Source: Planctomycetota bacterium
Lineage (GTDB): Bacteria > Planctomycetota > B15-G4 > SIAN01
DNA length: 64,000 nucleotides
Reading direction: 5' to 3'
NCBI GenBank assembly: GCA_016795285.1
Contig: JAEUIC010000018.1
Location: 331,383-395,382, forward strand
Position 1 is the first letter of the stretch, and the number at the start of each line of letters is the position of its first letter. The notes below the pieces were generated by a model that was given only the letters and a program-made list of their open reading frames with translations, ran no database searches and had not been told where the DNA came from. The position numbers and the translations under genes are program-made. Shown piece by piece: positions 53,783-62,816 of this stretch.

Positions 53783-56623
53783 GTGATGGTCGCCCGCTGG
53801 TTCGCGCTCTTGCCGCTGGTCCTCGGAGTCGCGCTCGCCCCGCTCGCGCCGGCGCGCTTGCGGGCGCCGCAGTCGCTCCCCTCCGCGCGCGAGTGGAACC
53901 AACCGCAGGGCAACGGCGCCGGCACCGGCGCGATCGACGTCGCGCCGCTCAAGTCGCCGCCGAAGGAGCTCTGGCGCGTCACCGACGTCGTCGTGGCGCC
54001 GGTCGTCACGCAGGCGAAGCTCTTCGTCGTGGCGCGCGCCGGCGGGGCGCTCACCCTGAAGGCGCTCGAGCCGGCGAGCGGCAAGGTCGTCGCCGAGGCG
54101 GCCCTCGCCGGCGTCCTCGCGCCGCTCGCGCTGGCGGCGAGCGACGGCACCGTCGCGGTGATCGAGGCGAACGCGCTGCACCTCTGGCGGCTCGCCGGCA
54201 GCGAACTCGCGCTGGTGAAGTCGGTGAGCGGCAGCTTCACCGGCGCGCCGAGCGTGGTCGGCGGCCTCCTCTTCGTGCCGCGCGCCGAGGGTGGCGTGCA
54301 GCAGGTCGACTGGAGCAGCGGCAAGGTCGCGCCGGCGATCGCCGCCGGCTTCGGGCGCGCGAGCGGGCTCGACGACGACCTGGCGGGCGGCAAGCCGGTC
54401 CGCTCGCTGCTCCTCGTGCAGGAGGACGAGAAGAAGGGGGAGTTCGCGCTGAAGCGGTCGACCTTCGCGGTGGGCGCGACGCCGCCCAAGTTCGCCGCGC
54501 TCGAGACGGTCGCGAGCGGCCCGCGCGTCGCGACCGAAGCGGGGCGACCGGCGACCGTGCTGATGGCGGTGCAGGGGCGCGAGCGGCTCGAGTGGTACGC
54601 GTGGTACGGCGGCGCCGAGGAGGGCGGGCTCCTGGCGAAGGACGGCTGGCAGACGCTGCCGTTCCGCGCGCCGCCCGCCGCGCGCAACGGCCACCTCTTT
54701 GGCTTCGATCGCCTCGAGCGGCTGGTCGACCACGACGTCGCGAACCGCGGCTCGACGCCGCTCGTCACCAAGGAGGCGCTGCTGCCGGGAGCGAAGCAGG
54801 GCGAGCCGTCGATCGCGCGCGACGCCCTCTTCCTCGGCAACTGGGCGATCGACTTGAACCACCGGCGCGTGCTCTGGTGCCTGCCGGAAATCGATCCGGT
54901 CGGCCCCGCGCTGCCGATCGGCGATGCGCTGCTGGCGATCCGGACGCGCGACGGCGCGCTGATCGGCTACGGCGCGGGCGCGGCAGCGACGACGGCCGGC
55001 AGCGGCGCGAAGGCGGGGCGCCCCGCGCGGCCGGCGACGCTCGAGCTGCCGGGCAAGCAGCCGGGGCTCGTGCGCGTCGACGGCTGGTTCTTCGCCGGCA
55101 AGCCGACCGAGAGCGGCGCGACCATCCGCCTCGAGCCGGCGGGCGGCGGGCCGGTGCAGGAGCTCGCCGTCGCCGAGGTCGCGCTGATCGATCCGGGCGA
55201 TGCGGCGAAGCGCCTCGGCGAGGAGCATCCGCTCTACCTCGCCTGCTGGCGCGCCGTCTCGTCGCGCCACGCCGATCGGCTGGTCGCCTGCTTCGAGCAG
55301 TACCGCGAGGCGAAGCTGATCGACGACTGCAAGCGGCTCGCCGAGGAGCTCGCGCGCCTCTCCTTCGACCAGGGGCGGCTCGACGAGCTGAACGGCTCGA
55401 TCGCCGGCAAGGCGACCGCGAAGGGCGGCGCGGTGGCGGCCGCGAAGAAGAAGTGCGCCGAGGCGGAAGCGGAGGCGCGCGTCGACAGCAGCGACGAGAT
55501 CGTCACGCGTGCCAAGTGGTGCGCGCGGATCGGCGCGCCGACGGCGGCGACCGTCCTGCTGAAGCGCGCCAAGGAGGCGGCGCCGAAGGTCGCCATCGAG
55601 GACGAGGCGGACTTCCTGATCGATTGGCGGCCGGCGAGCTTCCCCGAGGAGGCGCTCGCGAAGGCGCCGGTGAAGGAGTGGGCGCAGTGGGCCGACGCGC
55701 TGCTGCCGTCGGGCGCCGTCTTCGCGAAGCTCGACGACTCGCAGGAGCGGCGCCTCTCGGTCACCAAGTTCGCGAGCGGCGCGCTCTCGCTGCGCACGAA
55801 GAACATCCTGCTCTACACGAAGGAGTTCGACCCGAAGGTGCTCGGGCCGCTGCTGGCGCGCGGCGAGGCGACCATCCGCGCGCTGCAGCTGATCCTCGGC
55901 GAGAGCCCCGATCGCCTGTCGCCGAACGTGCCGCTCGAGGTGCGCCTCTACCAGGAGCGCGCCGACTACCTCGCCGACAGCTCGACGCCGCCCGAGTGGT
56001 CGGCCGGCTGCTACTCGCCGAACGACGGGCTGTCGCGCTTCTATTCGAAGCAGAGCGGCGACGAGAAGGACCCGCTCGCCCACACGCTGCAGGAGGTCTT
56101 CGCCCACGAGCTGACCCACCACTACTGCGATCGCCGCTGGGTCCGCGAGAAGCACACGGGAGGCGGCGGCAGCTACTGGATGGTGGAGGGGTTCGCCGAG
56201 TTCGTGGCGGGCCAGGCGCTCGAGATCGGGCGGCTCGGCGATGCGTTCGACGATCCGACCGTCGAGGCGATCGACCGCGCGGCGGCGGCGGCGCGCGCCG
56301 AGCAGCTGATCCCGCTCGAGTTCCTGCTGCAGATCGACCGCAAGCTCTTCCACTCGGAGCTCGAGGGCGGGCAGTTCGGGCCGGTGCGACTGCGCCACAC
56401 GCTGAAGGAGGCGTTCCTCGACAAGCGCGGCGTCTTCTACGCCGAGGCGACCGCGCTCACCTTCTTCGTGATGAACCACTGCAACGACGGGCGGGCGATC
56501 TACCGGCGCTGGCTGCACGAGGTCTACTCGGGCAAGGCGCTGGTGGAGCCGTGGAAGGACCTGGGCTTCGCCGACGTCTACGCGATGCGCAAGGCGTTCC
56601 GCGAGTTCCTCGACTCGATCTGA
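53783..56623 (+). CDS. Exported beta-propeller-like protein with HExxH metalloprotease domain
   Basis: 946-residue protein with a signal peptide (ARWFALLPLVLGVALAPLAPARL). Residues about 50-420 have recurring PQQ-like beta-propeller blades (LWRVTDVVVAPVVTQAKLFVVARAGGALTLKALEPASGKVV; LHLWRLAGSELALVKSVSGSFTGAPSVVGGLLFVPRA). The C-terminal third carries FAHELTHHYCDRRW near residue 775, a zinc HExxH, and downstream MVEGFAEFVAGQ about 30 residues later whose Glu would be the third ligand of a gluzincin. It lies 110 nt after the Hydin-like gene. Substrate is unknown. Confidence 0.82.
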   Translation: MMVARWFALLPLVLGVALAPLAPARLRAPQSLPSAREWNQPQGNGAGTGAIDVAPLKSPPKELWRVTDVVVAPVVTQAKLFVVARAGGALTLKALEPASGKVVAEAALAGVLAPLALAASDGTVAVIEANALHLWRLAGSELALVKSVSGSFTGAPSVVGGLLFVPRAEGGVQQVDWSSGKVAPAIAAGFGRASGLDDDLAGGKPVRSLLLVQEDEKKGEFALKRSTFAVGATPPKFAALETVASGPRVATEAGRPATVLMAVQGRERLEWYAWYGGAEEGGLLAKDGWQTLPFRAPPAARNGHLFGFDRLERLVDHDVANRGSTPLVTKEALLPGAKQGEPSIARDALFLGNWAIDLNHRRVLWCLPEIDPVGPALPIGDALLAIRTRDGALIGYGAGAAATTAGSGAKAGRPARPATLELPGKQPGLVRVDGWFFAGKPTESGATIRLEPAGGGPVQELAVAEVALIDPGDAAKRLGEEHPLYLACWRAVSSRHADRLVACFEQYREAKLIDDCKRLAEELARLSFDQGRLDELNGSIAGKATAKGGAVAAAKKKCAEAEAEARVDSSDEIVTRAKWCARIGAPTAATVLLKRAKEAAPKVAIEDEADFLIDWRPASFPEEALAKAPVKEWAQWADALLPSGAVFAKLDDSQERRLSVTKFASGALSLRTKNILLYTKEFDPKVLGPLLARGEATIRALQLILGESPDRLSPNVPLEVRLYQERADYLADSSTPPEWSAGCYSPNDGLSRFYSKQSGDEKDPLAHTLQEVFAHELTHHYCDRRWVREKHTGGGGSYWMVEGFAEFVAGQALEIGRLGDAFDDPTVEAIDRAAAAARAEQLIPLEFLLQIDRKLFHSELEGGQFGPVRLRHTLKEAFLDKRGVFYAEATALTFFVMNHCNDGRAIYRRWLHEVYSGKALVEPWKDLGFADVYAMRKAFREFLDSI

Positions 56624-56651
56624 GGAGCGCCGCGGTGCGGCTCGCCGCCGC

Positions 56652-57377
56652 TCAGAGCGACTTCATCTTCTTCTTCAGCACGCGATCGCCGTCGTTCATC
56701 CCCTCGATCATCGCGTAGATCTTCTTGCCGAGCAGCTCCTTGCAGGCGGCGATGGCGAGCGGATCGTCGCACCGCGCATTGGCCCAGAGGACCTTGGCGT
56801 GGTGGCGCCGCTCGACGCCCTTCGTGCCGGAGCGCGACTTCTGGATGGTGCGGCCGATCGTGTAGACGGTGTTGCAGATGCTGCCGAGGACCGGGATGCA
56901 GCCGATCCCCTTGCGCTTCAGCTTCTTGTTCTTCTTCTTGCACGCGAAGACGATCGCTTCGCGGGTGCCGGGCAGCACCGGGCGGTGCCCCGGAACCCCG
57001 GCCTGCAGCAGCTTCTCGAGCTGCTTGATGTGGCCGTAGGTCGAGACCGCCGACGCGCCCGACAGCAGCGAGTCGACCAGCGAGAGGGCGATGCCGATCG
57101 GCCCCGTCACGGCGACGACCGGGGCGAGCGCCGCCGAAGTGCCGGTCGACGCGGCCGAGAGGAGCGAGCCGGTCTGCACCAGCCGTGCGACGTTCGAGAC
57201 CTGGCCCACCACGGTGGTGACGCCGCCCGCGACGGCGGCTCCGGTAGTGCCGATGAACTTCGCCTGGGCCGAAGCGGTGTTCGCGGTCTGCTTCGCCCCG
57301 AAACGGAGGAGCTCGTCGTCGTCGTCGTCCTCGTCGTCGTCGGCGAAGGCGTAGGCGGAGAGCGAAGGGTCGGGCAT
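56652..57377 (-). CDS. Unrecognised protein with Asp-rich N-terminus and hydrophobic core
   Basis: 241-residue protein that I cannot assign to a family. The start at ATG 57377 gives MPDPSLSAYAFADDDEDDDDDELLRFG, an Asp run. Two Gly/Ala/Val-rich hydrophobic stretches follow (IGTTGAAVAGGVTTVVGQVSNVA about 40-62; ALAPVVAVTGPIGIALSLVDSLLSGA about 82-107), then a basic region with KKKNKKLKRKGIGCIPVLGSICNTVYTIGRTIQKS and a Lys-rich end. The layout resembles membrane-inserting or pore-type proteins, but that is speculation. It is a single gene on the minus strand between two plus-strand genes. Confidence 0.75.
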   Translation of the reverse strand: MPDPSLSAYAFADDDEDDDDDELLRFGAKQTANTASAQAKFIGTTGAAVAGGVTTVVGQVSNVARLVQTGSLLSAASTGTSAALAPVVAVTGPIGIALSLVDSLLSGASAVSTYGHIKQLEKLLQAGVPGHRPVLPGTREAIVFACKKKNKKLKRKGIGCIPVLGSICNTVYTIGRTIQKSRSGTKGVERRHHAKVLWANARCDDPLAIAACKELLGKKIYAMIEGMNDGDRVLKKKMKSL

Positions 57378-57551
57378 GTCGTGCTCCGGAGGACGATCTG
57401 GCAGCGAACGTGAACCCGGCGCGCGACCCTGCACCTTTTTCCTGCGCGACCGTTCGCTCGGCCGGCACGCGCGGTCGCGGCCTGTCGGGATCGTCGCGCG
57501 GCGCTACAGTTCCCACCTCCTCGTCCGCCCGGGGTCCCGCTGCGAGTTCCC

Positions 57552-59534
57552 ATGCGCATCGCCGAGTTGCTCCTGCCACTGGCAGCCTTGCTCCCGCTCT
57601 TCGTCCAGGAGGCGCCACCGCCGCCGGCAACGGACGCACCGCCTGCGCCCGCCGCGCTCTCCGCGACCGAGCGCGCCGCCGTCGCGCGGCGCCTCGCGGT
57701 GCAGGTCGACGACGCGCTCGAGGCGGCCTGGCGCGCCGAGGGGATCGAGCCCGCACCGACGACCGACGACGCGACCTGGCTGCGCCGCTTGAGCCTCGAC
57801 CTGCGCGGCACCATCCCGCGCGCCGAGGAGGCGGCGAGCTTCCTCGCCGACGCCCGCCCCGATCGGCGCGAGCGGAAGATCGACGAGTACCTCGCCGATC
57901 CGAGCTACGGCGCCTACCAGGCGCGGCGCTGGACCGAGGCGCTTCTCGCCGACGGCGGCAGCAATGGCGAGCGGATGGAGGGGATGCTGATCCCGTGGCT
58001 CGCCGACCAGTTCTCGGCGGGCGTGCCGTTCCCCGAGACCGTGCGCTCGCTCATCACCGCGAGCGGCCTGGCGGTGGAGTCGAGTCCCGGCGCCTTCGTG
58101 CTGACCTACCACGACTCGATCGAGACGCTGACGGGCGTGACCGCGAAGGTGCTGCTCGGCCTGCAGATCCAGTGCGCGCAGTGCCACGACCATCCCTCCG
58201 ACCACTGGAAGCAGGAGCAGTTCAACCGCTTCGCCGCCTTCTTCTCCGGCGTGCACGGCAACTACGTGCCGCGCAAGGGACGCGGCGGACCGGTCACCTT
58301 CAAGCTCGAGGACCGCGGTCCCGCGGCGGAGCTGCTCGCCGCGCTGCGCCGCCTCGAGAAGCGCGCCGGCTCGTCGAGCGAGGAGGCGATGGCCGCAGGC
58401 GAAGCGATGGGCGGCGCCATGAGGGGCGCGATGGCGGAGGCCGACGACGCCGTCGAAGAGGAGGCGCCGGGCGCGCTGGCGCCGATGGCCTCCGCCGGCG
58501 CGATGGCGGCGATGGAGGAGGGCGCCGCCGAGAGCGCTTGGTCGCTCGAGCAGGCCGCCGCGCTGACCGAGCTGATCGGGCGGTGCAAGGCGGCGCCGGC
58601 CGGCCGCGATCCGCTCGCGGAGCTCGAGGCCGATGCGCCCGCCTTCGCGGCGCTGATGGAGCAGCTGCCGGCCGACGCGCGCGTCCTGGTCGACGAGTAC
58701 ACCGAGCGGCGCGACAAGTTCGGGGTGGCGCAGTACCTCGACGGCGCGCCGTTCGTCGCGGAGGGCAAGTCGCGCCGCGTCGCGCTCGCCGACTGGATGG
58801 TCGACCCGAAGAACCCGTGGTTCGCGACCGCCATCGTGAACCGCCTCTTCGCGCAGCTGTTCGGCAAGGGGCTCGTCGAGCCGATCGACGACCTCTCGGC
58901 GGCGACCGACCGCATCGTCCCGGAGCTCCTCCAGGCGCTCGCGAACGAGTTCATGGCGAGCGGCGGCGACGTCCGGCTCTTGCTCGGCGCGCTGGTCCGC
59001 ACCGGGGCGTACGCGCGCGGCAACTCGCCGCTCGAAGGGGTGGTCGCGCGCGAGCGGCAGGAGCGCTGGTTCGCGGCCCATCCGGTGCGCTCGATGGATG
59101 CCGACCAGCTGACCGATTCGCTGCGGCGCGTTCTTGGCCGCGATGCGACGGCGCGCAACGACCGGCGCGGCGGGAAGGAGCGCGAGGAGCTGCTCGAGGA
59201 GGTGCAGCGCTGCTACGGCCGCGAGCCGGCCGGCGTGCGCGCGAACTGGATCGCCCGCATCCCGCAGGCGCTCTTCCTGATGAACGGCGCGCTCGCCAAC
59301 ACGCCCGACGTGAAGGCGCGCCCGCGCATCGTGCGCGACCTCGATGCGGCCGGGTCGCCGCCGCGCGCCCGCGTGAACACGCTCTTCCTGACGCTGCTCG
59401 GCCGACCGGCCGAGGAGGCGGAGGCGGAGGCGATCGTGGCGCAGCTCGCGGCCGCGCAGACGCGCGGAGTGGCGGCCTACGAGGACCTGGTGTGGGCGCT
59501 GCTCAACACCACCGAATTCCGGGCGAACCGGTGA
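57552..59534 (+). CDS. Secreted DUF1549/DUF1553 protein with Met/Ala-rich insertion
   Basis: 660-residue exported protein of the family abundant in Planctomycetota. The signal peptide (RIAELLLPLAALLPLFVQ) is followed by DUF1549 (TWLRRLSLDLRGTIPRAEEAASFLAD...RKIDEYLADPSYG...ILLGLQ-type KVLLGLQIQCAQCHDHPSDHWKQEQFNRFAAFFSG, with a CxxCH). A Met/Ala/Glu-rich low-complexity insert occupies about residues 275-330. DUF1553 (RVALADWMVDPKNPWFATAIVNRLFAQLFGKGLVEPIDDL...DADQLTDSLRRVLGR) completes the protein. Its stop overlaps the next start (GTGA). The biochemical role of the family is not established. Confidence 0.9.
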   Translation: MRIAELLLPLAALLPLFVQEAPPPPATDAPPAPAALSATERAAVARRLAVQVDDALEAAWRAEGIEPAPTTDDATWLRRLSLDLRGTIPRAEEAASFLADARPDRRERKIDEYLADPSYGAYQARRWTEALLADGGSNGERMEGMLIPWLADQFSAGVPFPETVRSLITASGLAVESSPGAFVLTYHDSIETLTGVTAKVLLGLQIQCAQCHDHPSDHWKQEQFNRFAAFFSGVHGNYVPRKGRGGPVTFKLEDRGPAAELLAALRRLEKRAGSSSEEAMAAGEAMGGAMRGAMAEADDAVEEEAPGALAPMASAGAMAAMEEGAAESAWSLEQAAALTELIGRCKAAPAGRDPLAELEADAPAFAALMEQLPADARVLVDEYTERRDKFGVAQYLDGAPFVAEGKSRRVALADWMVDPKNPWFATAIVNRLFAQLFGKGLVEPIDDLSAATDRIVPELLQALANEFMASGGDVRLLLGALVRTGAYARGNSPLEGVVARERQERWFAAHPVRSMDADQLTDSLRRVLGRDATARNDRRGGKEREELLEEVQRCYGREPAGVRANWIARIPQALFLMNGALANTPDVKARPRIVRDLDAAGSPPRARVNTLFLTLLGRPAEEAEAEAIVAQLAAAQTRGVAAYEDLVWALLNTTEFRANR

Positions 59535-60862
59535 AGGGGCGCGCGATGGATCGCGGTCACGGCTGGTCCGACGGGGCGGTGGCGGGGCGAAGCCGCCTCT
59601 GGTCGCGCCGCGAGCTGCTCGGGTGGGCGGCGCGCGGCGGCGCCGGCGCGCTGCTGACGCCGGCGCTCCTCTCGCTGCTGGCGCAGCACGGCGTCGCTGC
59701 GGCGACCGGCCGGGGCGACGGGCCGCGCAAGAAGCTGATCCTCCTCTGGCTCGAAGGCGGTCCGAGCCAGTTCGAGACGTTCGACCCGAAGCCCGGCACC
59801 TCGACCGGCGGCCCGTTCCGCGCCCTCCCGACCGACGTGCCCGGCTGGAGCTTCTGCGAGACGCTGCCGAAGCTGGCGGCGCGCGCGGAGCGCCTCGCCG
59901 TGATCCGCACGATGACGTCGCGCGAGGGGACGCACGCGCGCGCGCGCGAGCTGCTCCACAACGGTTTCGCCCCCAATCCGAGCGTGCCGTTCCCGGCGTT
60001 CGGCGCGATCGTCGCGCACGAGATCGGCGACCTCGACCACGACCTCCCGGCCTTCGTGCAGATCGACGGCCCGCCCTGCTCGTCGGGCTACCTCGGCGTG
60101 GCGAGCTCGCCGTTCCGCGTCGACGACCCGACCGCCAACATCGGCAACCTGCCCTACTTCGAGGGCGTCGATCCGGCGCGGCTCGATCGGCGCGAGGCGC
60201 TGCGCGAGGTGGTCGACGCGCGGCTGCGGCGAGGGGCGACGCGCGAGGCAGTCGAGGCCGACAGCGCGCAGCGCAAGCGGGCGCGTCGCCTGATGGACTC
60301 GGCGCTGCGCGGCGTCTTCAGCCTCGAAGGCGAGAGCGATGCGTTGCGCGACGCCTACGGGCGCAACAAGTTCGGGCAGGGCGTCCTGCTGGCGCGCCGC
60401 CTCGTCGAGGCGGGCGTCGCCGCCGTCGAGGTGGTGCTCGACGGTTGGGACTCGCACGACCACAACTCCTCGAAGCACCGCGAGCTGTGCGCGATGCTCG
60501 ATCCCGCCTTCGCGGCGCTGCTCGACGACCTGGCGCAGCGCGGGCTGCTCGACGAGACGCTGGTGGTCTGCATGGGGGAGTTCGGCCGCACCCCGGGCAT
60601 CAACGCGCGCGAGGGGCGCGACCACTGGCCGAACAACTTCTCGGTGGCGCTCGCGGGCGGCGGCGTGAAGGCCGGCACGATGGTGGGCGAGACCGACGAA
60701 CTCGGCGTCGCGATCGGCAAGCGGCCGGTGCAGGTGGCCGACCTCTTCGCCACCTTCGCGTCGCTGCTGCACATCGACGGCACCAAGGAGTTCAACAAGG
60801 AGCGCCGCCCGGCGACGCTGGTCGACAAGAACGGCATCCCGCTCGCCGAACTGCTCGGCTGA
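59531..60862 (+). CDS. DUF1501 protein with Tat signal
   Basis: 443-residue protein of the DUF1501 family, which has a sulfatase/phosphatase-like fold and is usually paired with DUF1549/1553 genes. The N-terminus has SRRELLGWAARGGAGALLTPALLSLL, a twin-arginine export signal. The core contains LILLWLEGGPSQFETFDPKP, LAVIRTMTSREGTHARARELLHNG, VEVVLDGWDSHDHN and VVCMGEFGRTPGINAREGRDHWPNNFSVALAGGGVKAG, all family hallmarks. GTG 59531 overlaps the upstream stop; ATG 59546 is a reasonable alternative. Confidence 0.9.
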   Translation: MKGRAMDRGHGWSDGAVAGRSRLWSRRELLGWAARGGAGALLTPALLSLLAQHGVAAATGRGDGPRKKLILLWLEGGPSQFETFDPKPGTSTGGPFRALPTDVPGWSFCETLPKLAARAERLAVIRTMTSREGTHARARELLHNGFAPNPSVPFPAFGAIVAHEIGDLDHDLPAFVQIDGPPCSSGYLGVASSPFRVDDPTANIGNLPYFEGVDPARLDRREALREVVDARLRRGATREAVEADSAQRKRARRLMDSALRGVFSLEGESDALRDAYGRNKFGQGVLLARRLVEAGVAAVEVVLDGWDSHDHNSSKHRELCAMLDPAFAALLDDLAQRGLLDETLVVCMGEFGRTPGINAREGRDHWPNNFSVALAGGGVKAGTMVGETDELGVAIGKRPVQVADLFATFASLLHIDGTKEFNKERRPATLVDKNGIPLAELLG

Positions 60863-61049
60863 GATCGGCGGCGCGGCGGAGCCCGCGGATCGCCCGCGTG
60901 TGCCGCGTGCCCCGCAGCGCGCCGCTCTTCATGGCCGCGCGCCGTTCCTTCATCGATCGCCCCCGCGCGCCTTCATCGAGCCGCCCGACCATCGCCCGAC
61001 CGTCCCGAGCGGGGCGGGTGCTTCCGGGTTCGACGATGGAGAGCGGACG

Positions 61050-62633
61050 ATGATGGGGACCCAGTTCTCTCGGCTGACCGGCGTCCTGCCGCTGGCCGCG
61101 GGCGTCGTGGCGTTTGCGCTGCCGGCGACGGCGAGCGCGGGCGGCGTGGCGCTGCGGCCGATCGGCACCTACGCGACCGGCGCGTTCGACCAGGCCGCTT
61201 CCGAGATCGTCAAGTACGACGAGCGGACGCAGCGGCTCTTCGTCGTCAACGCGCAGGCGCCCGGGATCGAGGTGCTCGACATCGCCGATCCGACCGCGCC
61301 GACCAAGGTCGGCTTCCTCGACGTCTCCTCGCTCGGCGGCGTCGCCAACAGCGTCGCCGTGTCGAAGGGGATCCTCGCGGTCGCCATCGAGGGGTTCACC
61401 AAGACCGATCCCGGCGTGGCGGCGTTCTTCGACACCGCGACGCTCGCGCTGCTCGGCACGGCGCCGACCGGTGCGCAGCCCGACATGATCACCTTCACGC
61501 CGAACGGCCGCTTCGCGCTGACCGCGAACGAGGGCGAGCCGAGCGACGACTACACGATCGATCCCGAGGGGTCGGTCACCTTCGTCGAGCTCGCCGGCCG
61601 GCGGGTGCGCCGCTCGGTGACGGCGCGCTTCGACGCGTGGATCGGCCAGGAGGCCGCCCTGCGCGCGAGCGGCGTGCGCATCTACGGGCCGGGCGCCAAC
61701 GCGGCGCAGGACTTCGAGCCCGAGTACATCGCCTTCTCGCAGGATGGACGCACCGCCTACGTCGCGCTGCAGGAGAACAACGCGATCGCCGTCCTCGACG
61801 TCGACCGGCGCCGCTTCACGGAGATCCGGCCGCTCGGCTTCAAGGACCACTCGCTGGCGGCGAACGCGCTGGACGCGAGCGATCGCGACGGCGGCATCGT
61901 CATCACCACGTGGCCGCTGTTCGGCATGTTCCAGCCCGACGCGATCGCCTCCTACAAGGTGAACGGCCGCGACTACCTCGTCACCGCCAACGAGGGCGAC
62001 TCGCGCGACTGGGCCGGCCTCTCGGAGTCGAAGCGGGTGAAGGACCTCGTGCTCGATCCGACCGCCTTCCCGACCGGCGCGACGCTGCGCAAGGACGCCA
62101 ACCTCGGCCGCCTGAACGTCACCAACCAGCTCGGCGACGTCGACGGCGACCTCGACTTCGACGCGCTCTACGCCTTCGGCGGCCGCTCGTTCTCGATCTG
62201 GGACGACGCCGGCCACCTCGTGTTCGACAGCGGCGACCAGCTCGAGCAGCTGATCGCGACGCTGCTGCCGACCGAGTTCAACTCCGACCACGCGGCCAAC
62301 CAGAGCCTCGACTCGCGCAGCGACAACAAGGGCCCCGAGCCGGAAGGGCTCGCGCTCGGCGTCGTCGAGGGGCGCACCTACGCGTTCCTCGCGCTCGAGC
62401 GGATCGGCGGCGTCGCCACCTTCGACGTCACCGACCCGGCGGCGCCGGTGCTGGTCGACTACGTGAACCCGCGCGACTTCGCCGGCGTCCCCGGCAGCGG
62501 CACGGCCGGCGACCTCGGGCCCGAGGGCGTCGAGTTCATCCCGGCGGCGAAGAGCCCGACCGGCGCGCCGCTGCTCGCCGTCGCCAACGAGGTGAGCGGC
62601 ACGACGACGCTCTACGCGATCGACGAGACCTGA
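61050..62633 (+). CDS. Exported choice-of-anchor-I family beta-propeller protein
   Basis: 527-residue secreted protein. The signal peptide (SRLTGVLPLAAGVVAFALPATASAGG) precedes a beta-propeller with lines typical of the choice-of-anchor I family, often annotated near alkaline phosphatases: YDERTQRLFVVNAQAPGIEVLDIADPTAPTKVGFLDVSSLGGVANSVAV, PDMITFTPNGRFALTANEGEPSDDYTIDPEGSVTFVEL, DYLVTANEGDSRDW, and NKGPEPEGLALGVVEGRTYAFLALERIGGVATFDVTDP. The start is ATG 61050 or the adjacent 61053. No enzyme motif is evident. Confidence 0.86.
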   Translation: MMGTQFSRLTGVLPLAAGVVAFALPATASAGGVALRPIGTYATGAFDQAASEIVKYDERTQRLFVVNAQAPGIEVLDIADPTAPTKVGFLDVSSLGGVANSVAVSKGILAVAIEGFTKTDPGVAAFFDTATLALLGTAPTGAQPDMITFTPNGRFALTANEGEPSDDYTIDPEGSVTFVELAGRRVRRSVTARFDAWIGQEAALRASGVRIYGPGANAAQDFEPEYIAFSQDGRTAYVALQENNAIAVLDVDRRRFTEIRPLGFKDHSLAANALDASDRDGGIVITTWPLFGMFQPDAIASYKVNGRDYLVTANEGDSRDWAGLSESKRVKDLVLDPTAFPTGATLRKDANLGRLNVTNQLGDVDGDLDFDALYAFGGRSFSIWDDAGHLVFDSGDQLEQLIATLLPTEFNSDHAANQSLDSRSDNKGPEPEGLALGVVEGRTYAFLALERIGGVATFDVTDPAAPVLVDYVNPRDFAGVPGSGTAGDLGPEGVEFIPAAKSPTGAPLLAVANEVSGTTTLYAIDET

Positions 62634-62656
62634 GAAGCGGGGGGAACCCCGGCTTC
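62634..62656 (+). terminator. Terminator-like hairpin after the choice-of-anchor-I gene
   Basis: GAAGCGGGG (62634-62642) pairs with CCCC-GCTTC (62647-62656, one bulged G at 62651) around a GGAA tetraloop-like turn, immediately after the stop. No T tract follows. Position and stem strength support a transcription end. Confidence 0.55.
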
Positions 62657-62743
62657 GCCCGCGCCGCGGCGCAAGCGTCAGGCGGGCAGGACCACGGATC
62701 ATCAGCGGCGCCGCTGCGCGGGAACCCGCCGGCGGCGCCGCGC

Positions 62744-62749
62744 TACGCT
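62744..62749 (+). promoter_or_regulatory. Possible -10 element upstream of the CoA-transferase gene
   Basis: TACGCT at 62744-62749 lies in CTACGCTCGC followed by CCCCTTTCGC, closely similar to bases 6409-6430 upstream of fusA. It is about 70 nt before the start codon. No convincing -35 hexamer is seen. Confidence 0.25.
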
Positions 62750-62816
62750 CGCGCCCCTTTCGCGCGACCGCCGGTCCACTCGCCGAGCGGTCGCGCCCCC
62801 TTCGCGAGCCGCGTCG

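Noticed and set aside
50674..54840. CBS gene as a giant 1388-codon minus-strand protein
   Set aside because: Only the last 152 codons have CBS-domain sequence; the remainder is antisense to two well-supported plus-strand secreted-protein genes.
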